A DNA stretch of 64,000 nt, taken from assembly GCF_042651565.1 (NCBI RefSeq), contig NZ_JBHSDF010000004.1, one strand, 5' to 3'. Below, piece by piece: positions 60,185-64,000 of this stretch. Source of the DNA: Salinispirillum marinum (GTDB lineage: Bacteria; Pseudomonadota; Gammaproteobacteria; Pseudomonadales; Natronospirillaceae). Position 1 is the stretch's first letter. Each line of letters opens with the position of its first letter. A program made the position numbers and the translations under genes. The notes below the pieces were generated by a model. It was not told the origin of the DNA. It was given only the letters and a program-made list of their open reading frames with translations, and did no database searches.

Positions 60185-60606
60185 TAACTTTGCTCCTTTT
60201 GTGTCCATGGGTTAATCACTTTGGCACCCGCAGCCTCAAATAGCGATTTGTCGCGTGTTGCCACTGACAATTTGTTGGCAAGGGCAATGGCCGCAATGAA
60301 ACCATCTACAGCGGCGATAGGCAATCCGGCATTTTTTGCTCTAGCGAACAAATCTGCATAGTGCTAAATGCAGGCTAGGTCAAACGACAAGACATACCCA
60401 TTGAACAAAGGAAGAATGTGATGCTCGAGATTGTGCTGTAACGCTCTTTTCCGCTTGCCCTCTGGAAGGAGTGCAACACCGGCTCGCAATTCAGCCACCG
60501 TCATTGCGGACAGATAAAGTGTTTCTAATGGCTGTGCATCAATCCATTCATCCACTTGTGGATAGAGTTCGCGTCGTAGCGGCTCATACACTGCCGAAAC
60601 GCCCAA
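60184..60606 (-). pseudogene. PIN-domain toxin (VapC/FitB type), inactivated
   Basis: Read as one frame from about 60606 down to TAA at 60184-60186: VDEWIDAQPLETLYLSAMT, VAELRAGVALLPEGKRKRAL, then GYVLSFDLACI, then a TAG stop at 60364-60366, then HYADLFARAKNAGLPIAAVD and GFIAAIALANKLSVATRD. This is a FitB-like PIN domain with the internal E, D and D residues kept. The N-terminal LLDTNV strand with the first catalytic Asp is missing, and the in-frame amber stops the rest. A CAG to TAG change is likely. No antitoxin is visible next to it. So it is a dead toxin gene. Confidence 0.82.
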
Positions 60607-60687
60607 ATCACCGTTTACATACGCTCTGCCGATTCGTTAAGATGCCGATGCAGTAACGGAATGTACCCATCATGAAAGGAAAACATC

Positions 60688-61191
60688 ATGAGCATAAAGC
60701 CTGAAACCCTTGTATTTTCTGCGGATCCGGCGAAGCGCCGACGCCATGTTATATTTCTTTGGGCCGGTTTTTTCATAGTACTCGCCACCACTTTCTTCCA
60801 GTCATATTTCTTGCCGGGTCACAATATGATTTTCTTAATCCCCTTGTTTATTTGGCAATGGACCTTACTGTTTCTTGGTATTGACAGCCCATTCAGGCGC
60901 CAGGAGGAAGTTATTATCACACCCGTTTCACTGAAAGGCGCAAGCCTTCAACGCGCTGGACGGGCATACTTGATGCTCGAAGATCTCATGATTGAACCGT
61001 CCATGATGCAACGCAACCCGCCCAAATGGTTACAGTGGCTTGCCCCCGCACGGACATGGATTGCCATCAATCACCCCAAAACACCCTACGGCTTCAAAAT
61101 GGACATTTCGCTGCTCAGTTCCGAAGATCAACAAACGGTATTAACCATCCTGCAACAGCGCTTTCGAGAAGAAATGTCACCAGAACAATAA
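60688..61191 (+). CDS. Membrane protein with PH-like domain, function unknown
   Basis: 167 residues. Two membrane helices (about 20-42 and 47-64), then a beta-rich region (VIITPVSLKGASLQRAGRAY) like short bacterial PH domains. The start is ATG 60688 with AAAGGAAA about 6-13 nt upstream. The family is unclear. It is a single gene before the aminotransferase (18 nt to the in-frame region there). Confidence 0.6.
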   Translation: MSIKPETLVFSADPAKRRRHVIFLWAGFFIVLATTFFQSYFLPGHNMIFLIPLFIWQWTLLFLGIDSPFRRQEEVIITPVSLKGASLQRAGRAYLMLEDLMIEPSMMQRNPPKWLQWLAPARTWIAINHPKTPYGFKMDISLLSSEDQQTVLTILQQRFREEMSPEQ

Positions 61192-61266
61192 TCCCCGCGC
61201 ACTTTTATAGTGGCTCTGTTATCGTTAATGACTCCATTTCAACACCACCTAAAGGATGCTGATCCC

Positions 61267-62472
61267 ATGCGCCATGCTGTGCCTGATATCGTCCCATTGG
61301 ACAATATATTACCCGACGAACCCTTGCTGATGATGGGCGCAGGCCCGGTACCAATTCCGGCGAAGGTAGCGGCGGCGAATGGCATTGTGATCAACCATTT
61401 GGGTGACACCATGGCACGCATCATCGAGCAGGTGAAGGCAATGTCGCGCTATGTATTTCAAACGGAATCGCAGCACATTATGGGCGTTGCGGGCCCGGGC
61501 TCGGCGGCGATGGAAATGGCGATTGTGAACTTGGTCGTGCCGGGCAGTAAGGTGCTGTCGGTGCGCAATGGTTTTTTCAGTAATCGCTTGGCAGAAATGG
61601 CTGAGCGCGTAGAAGCGGAAGTTATTCGCTTAGACGTTGGTAGCGCGCAAGCGGCCGACCCCGAAACCATCATTGCCGCATTGCGTCAGCATCGCCCCAA
61701 TGTACTGACGATTGTTCAAGGCGAAACGTCGAATACGGTGTTCAACCATGCCCTGCCCGAAATTGCACAGGTGGCGCGTGAAATGGGCTGCTTGGTCATT
61801 ACGGATGCGGTCTGTACGTTAAGCACCATGCCGCTGGACATGGACGATTGGGGAGTCGATGCGGTAATTACCGGCGGCCAGAAGGGCTTAAGTTCGATTC
61901 CTGGCGTATCGCTGGTGGCTTTTTCCGAGCGGGCTTGGACGTTAATTACCACGCGCAAAGATACCCTGCGCCATTGGTGTTACGACGCCAAGTTGGCGGA
62001 TCAATTTTGGTATCAGAAGTCTTATCACTATACGGCACCGGTGTCGGGCATTTTGGCCATACATGAGGCGCTGCGTTTGATTTGCCAGGAAACGCTACCG
62101 CGCCGTTTTGATCGCCATTTGAAGTGCTCATTGGCGTTACAGGCAGGTATCGAGGGTTTAGGGTTGTCGTTGTATGTGCAGGGGCCTTCGCGTTTGAATT
62201 CGGTGGTGGGTATTAATCTACCTGAACCTATCGATGGGAAGACCTTGCTGCAACACATGTCGAAGCAGCATGGGGTAGAAATTTCCGGCTCGTTCGGGCC
62301 GCGCATTGTGCGCATCGGGCAGATGGGTGAACAGTGCCGCGCACATCACCTCTTCCGTACGTTGCACGCTTTAGGTTCCAGCATGCAGGCCTTAGGCGAA
62401 GCGGTGGACTTACCCTCCGGCGTGGCAGCACTGGAACGCGCTTTGGGAACGTACTTGCCACGTTTTGACTAA
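61267..62472 (+). CDS. Class V aminotransferase (alanine/serine-glyoxylate type)
   Basis: 401 residues from ATG 61267 (MRHAVPDIVPLDNILPDEP); AAAGGA lies about 11 nt upstream. PLP enzyme with the lysine in ITGGQKGLSSIPGVSLVA, and GPGSAAMEMAIVNLV and QGETSNTV, the pattern of AGXT-type enzymes. Likely substrates are alanine, serine or ureidoglycine with glyoxylate; none can be chosen from sequence. Its stop is followed by a hairpin shared with dps. Confidence 0.82.
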   Translation: MRHAVPDIVPLDNILPDEPLLMMGAGPVPIPAKVAAANGIVINHLGDTMARIIEQVKAMSRYVFQTESQHIMGVAGPGSAAMEMAIVNLVVPGSKVLSVRNGFFSNRLAEMAERVEAEVIRLDVGSAQAADPETIIAALRQHRPNVLTIVQGETSNTVFNHALPEIAQVAREMGCLVITDAVCTLSTMPLDMDDWGVDAVITGGQKGLSSIPGVSLVAFSERAWTLITTRKDTLRHWCYDAKLADQFWYQKSYHYTAPVSGILAIHEALRLICQETLPRRFDRHLKCSLALQAGIEGLGLSLYVQGPSRLNSVVGINLPEPIDGKTLLQHMSKQHGVEISGSFGPRIVRIGQMGEQCRAHHLFRTLHALGSSMQALGEAVDLPSGVAALERALGTYLPRFD

Positions 62473-62481
62473 ATGTTTTAG

Positions 62482-62513
62482 GGTGCTGATGGGCAACGAA
62501 ACCCATCAGCACC
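62482..62513. terminator. Bidirectional hairpin between aminotransferase and dps
   Basis: GGTGCTGATGGG (62482-62493), loop CAACGAAA, CCCATCAGCACC (62502-62513). A 12-bp perfect stem between two convergent stop codons. No clear T run on either strand, so termination may be partial. Confidence 0.55.
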
Positions 62514-62522
62514 TGAACACAA

Positions 62523-62996
62523 TTACCGATTCAGATAGGCGCCATACATCCACACCATCTTTTCTTGTGCCCGAATGTAGTCGCTCATGAGCGCTGAAGT
62601 ACCTTCATCACCCGCTTCACCGGCTTCCGCTAGTAATTTGCGTTGTTTACCGAGCAGGGTTTTAAACGCTTCCAGAATCTGCGCAATGGCTTCGCTACCA
62701 TCGGTCACTTTAGATTTTTCCTGAATGGCGGAAGCACCCAAGTAGCTGCTGTAGCTGTGCGCTGGCTCGTAACCTAGGGTTAGAACGCGCTCTGCAATTT
62801 CATCAATTTTTAGCAGCAGGTCGTTGTACAGCTCTTCAAATTTTAGATGCAGCTCGAAGAAGTCTTTACCACGGATGTTCCAGTGGTAACCCCGTGCGTT
62901 CATGTAGAACACTTGGTAGTTAGCTAGCAAATCGTTCAAATCGGCGGCCAGCGATTGCGCCTGTTCTGTTTTGATACCAATTGCATTGGTCGTCAT
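62523..62996 (-). CDS. dps: Dps-family DNA-protection/mini-ferritin
   Basis: 157 residues from ATG 62996 (MTTNAIGIKTEQAQ), with AAGGAG 7-8 nt upstream. Twelve-subunit iron-storage protein of the Dps type. Helix 1 ends YHWNI (ferroxidase His), and the next helix has F-F-E-L-H-L-K-F-E-E-L-Y-N with the Asp and Glu ligands (KIDEIAERVL). Upstream frames starting at 63083 are rejected because they extend beyond the family. The promoter on the minus strand is not clear; no convincing OxyR site. Confidence 0.92.
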   Translation of the reverse strand: MTTNAIGIKTEQAQSLAADLNDLLANYQVFYMNARGYHWNIRGKDFFELHLKFEELYNDLLLKIDEIAERVLTLGYEPAHSYSSYLGASAIQEKSKVTDGSEAIAQILEAFKTLLGKQRKLLAEAGEAGDEGTSALMSDYIRAQEKMVWMYGAYLNR

Positions 62997-63107
62997 GTTG
63001 CTTCTCCTTTCTGCCAAAAAATCTTGATGGTTGTCAGTGTAGACGGCAATTCTACCGTTGGCTAATAGAGTAAGACGCAGCAACCAATAAACTGAAACTA
63101 TTGATTT

Positions 63108-63950
63108 TTATAATTTGATAGCAGTAGGCAGATTTCCAAAGGTCACCCGATCCTGCCTTCCCAAGTCCTTTCGCGTTTCCAAGTGTTCGAAACCGGCATC
63201 AATCATTAACAATACAACATCGTCACGTTGATCATACCCATGCTCCAAAAACAGCCATCCACCAGCACGCAATACTCGACCAGCATCATTGATGATGGCT
63301 CGAATATCGTCCAAACCATCAGCGCCGGACGTCAAGGCAGACGAAGGCTCAAACCGCACGTCACCTTGCTGCAAATGTGGGTCGTCCGTGCGGATATAGG
63401 GCGGGTTGCTGACCAACACATCGACGCTGTGATCAACCAAACCAAGGCACCAATCGCCTTGTGCAAAACGCACGTGCGCCAACCCATTATGTTGTGCATT
63501 CTGCTGCGCCAAACGCACCGTCTCTGCCAGGCGATCTATGCCCTGTACCCGCCAATGCGGGCGTTCACTGGCTAAAGCCAATGCAATGGCACCGGTACCT
63601 GTACCCAAATCCACTATATCCAAGGGTTGCTCCGGCACCGTTTCAAGTACCGCCGACACCAGGGTTTCAGTATCGGCGCGAGGAATTAGGGTACTGGGAT
63701 GGGTAGCAAGTTCGAGATTCCAGAAGGCGCGTCTGCCGGTAATGTAGGCCACCGGCTCGCCCTTAATTCGTCGCGCTAGCAGCGTTTCGAAATGAGTTTG
63801 CTCGGCTTCTGACAATGGTCGTTCAGGCCAGGTAAACAAAAAGGCTCTGGGCTTTTGCAGAACATGACATAGCAATATTTCCGCATCGGCTTGTGCGTCT
63901 TCGGACCGCAGTTGCGATATCGCCCAGCGCAAAGCCTCTTGAATTCGCAT
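63108..63950 (-). CDS. prmC: Release-factor glutamine methyltransferase PrmC
   Basis: 280 residues. SAM-dependent methyltransferase that modifies the GGQ glutamine of RF1 and RF2. Motif I DLGTGTGAIALALA, and VSNPPYIRTDDPHLQ with the NPPY active motif. N-terminal helices as in HemK/PrmC (ALRWAISQLRSEDAQADAEI). It follows prfA, whose stop is 4 nt from its start. The usual prfA-prmC pair is present. Confidence 0.95.
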   Translation of the reverse strand: MRIQEALRWAISQLRSEDAQADAEILLCHVLQKPRAFLFTWPERPLSEAEQTHFETLLARRIKGEPVAYITGRRAFWNLELATHPSTLIPRADTETLVSAVLETVPEQPLDIVDLGTGTGAIALALASERPHWRVQGIDRLAETVRLAQQNAQHNGLAHVRFAQGDWCLGLVDHSVDVLVSNPPYIRTDDPHLQQGDVRFEPSSALTSGADGLDDIRAIINDAGRVLRAGGWLFLEHGYDQRDDVVLLMIDAGFEHLETRKDLGRQDRVTFGNLPTAIKL

Positions 63951-63954
63951 AACT

Positions 63955-64000
63955 TTACTGGCCCATTTCCGCCAAAAGCTCCGCTTGGTGTTCGTGGCGT
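63955..64000 (-). CDS. prfA: Peptide chain release factor 1, C-terminal fragment
   Basis: On the minus strand the last 14 residues read RHEHQAELLAEMGQ before TAA at 63955-63957. PrfA proteins end with a short helix like EHQAELLA. It directly precedes prmC, the known gene order (prfA-prmC), which supports the call. The gene is cut by the window edge. Confidence 0.75.
   Translation of the reverse strand, partial: RHEHQAELLAEMGQ

Noticed and set aside
62997..63107. OxyR or Fur site upstream of dps
   Set aside because: Only fragments of the expected ATAG-N7-CTAT pattern are visible, below what I would report.
1..64000. CRISPR array, prophage, insertion sequence, integron or conjugative element
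   Set aside because: I searched by eye for regularly spaced direct repeats, transposase-like proteins and phage proteins and found none. The palindromic elements at 53.4-57.9 kb have no attached recombinase.

Overview
The window is a compact piece of a gammaproteobacterial chromosome. It carries a flagellar flgA-flgM-flgN block, the rsxABCDGE-nth operon, mreBCD-maf-rng-yhdP, gatCAB, an Hda homologue with a clamp-binding motif, a purM-purN pair next to DUF2066 and DUF3108 genes, and fabA-fabB. The gene orders resemble Pseudomonas, Oceanospirillales and related marine groups. I would guess a motile, free-living, probably marine member of the Oceanospirillales (Saccharospirillum/Reinekea-like), but the genus is only an impression.

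Layout. 1-2.6 kb: the end of flgA, a sigma-28 promoter, flgM, flgN and an unknown membrane-anchored coiled-coil protein. 2.6-7.4 kb: Atm1-type ABC exporter with ppnP, a small zinc ribbon, an exonuclease-like protein, hda and a DUF2066 protein. 7.6-14 kb: purM-purN-DUF3108, ldhA, degV, dcd, apbC. 14-16 kb: benE transporter facing an XRE-cupin regulator across two identical palindromes. 16-25 kb: metG, rsxABCDGE-nth and an unknown gene. 25-29.8 kb: a DUF4062-like protein, two Nudix hydrolases, a frameshifted NIF3/YqfO-like gene, tRNA-Ser(UGA), a small outer-membrane barrel, DUF1904 and a nitrilase-family amidase. 29.7-38.2 kb: yhdP, rng, maf, mreD, mreC, mreB, all on the minus strand. 38.4-41.7 kb: gatCAB. 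41.7-46.6 kb: a REP-like cluster and a TRAP operon with two substrate-binding proteins and a TatT lipoprotein. 46.6-50.2 kb: yfbR, a receiver-TPR protein, a soluble histidine kinase and a cNMP-binding protein. 50.3-53.3 kb: lrgA/lrgB and fabA/fabB. 53.3-58.5 kb: structured palindromic repeats, a SprT-like gene and the tyrosine/homogentisate pathway (hppD-hmgA-fahA-maiA). 58.6-60 kb: an RsgA-family GTPase with a striking leader (15-codon ORF plus mutually exclusive pairings). 60-64 kb: a small membrane protein, a dead VapC toxin gene, a PH-like membrane protein, a class V aminotransferase, dps, prmC and the tail of prfA.

Most of the window is housekeeping or ordinary catabolic sequence. I see no prophage, insertion sequence, integron, CRISPR array or recognisable island. 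The best candidates for something not yet described are the leader of the RsgA-family GTPase, which looks like a leader-peptide-controlled RNA switch (58.62-58.87 kb), the three-copy structured repeat family at 53.4-57.9 kb, and the coiled-coil protein attached to flgMN. Well-supported regulatory calls are the FliA promoter of flgMN, a TyrR/PhhR-type box before hppD, and twin palindromic operators between benE and its regulator. Decay is visible in the NIF3-like gene (one-base frameshift in a T run) and in the vapC remnant (missing N-terminus plus in-frame amber codon).
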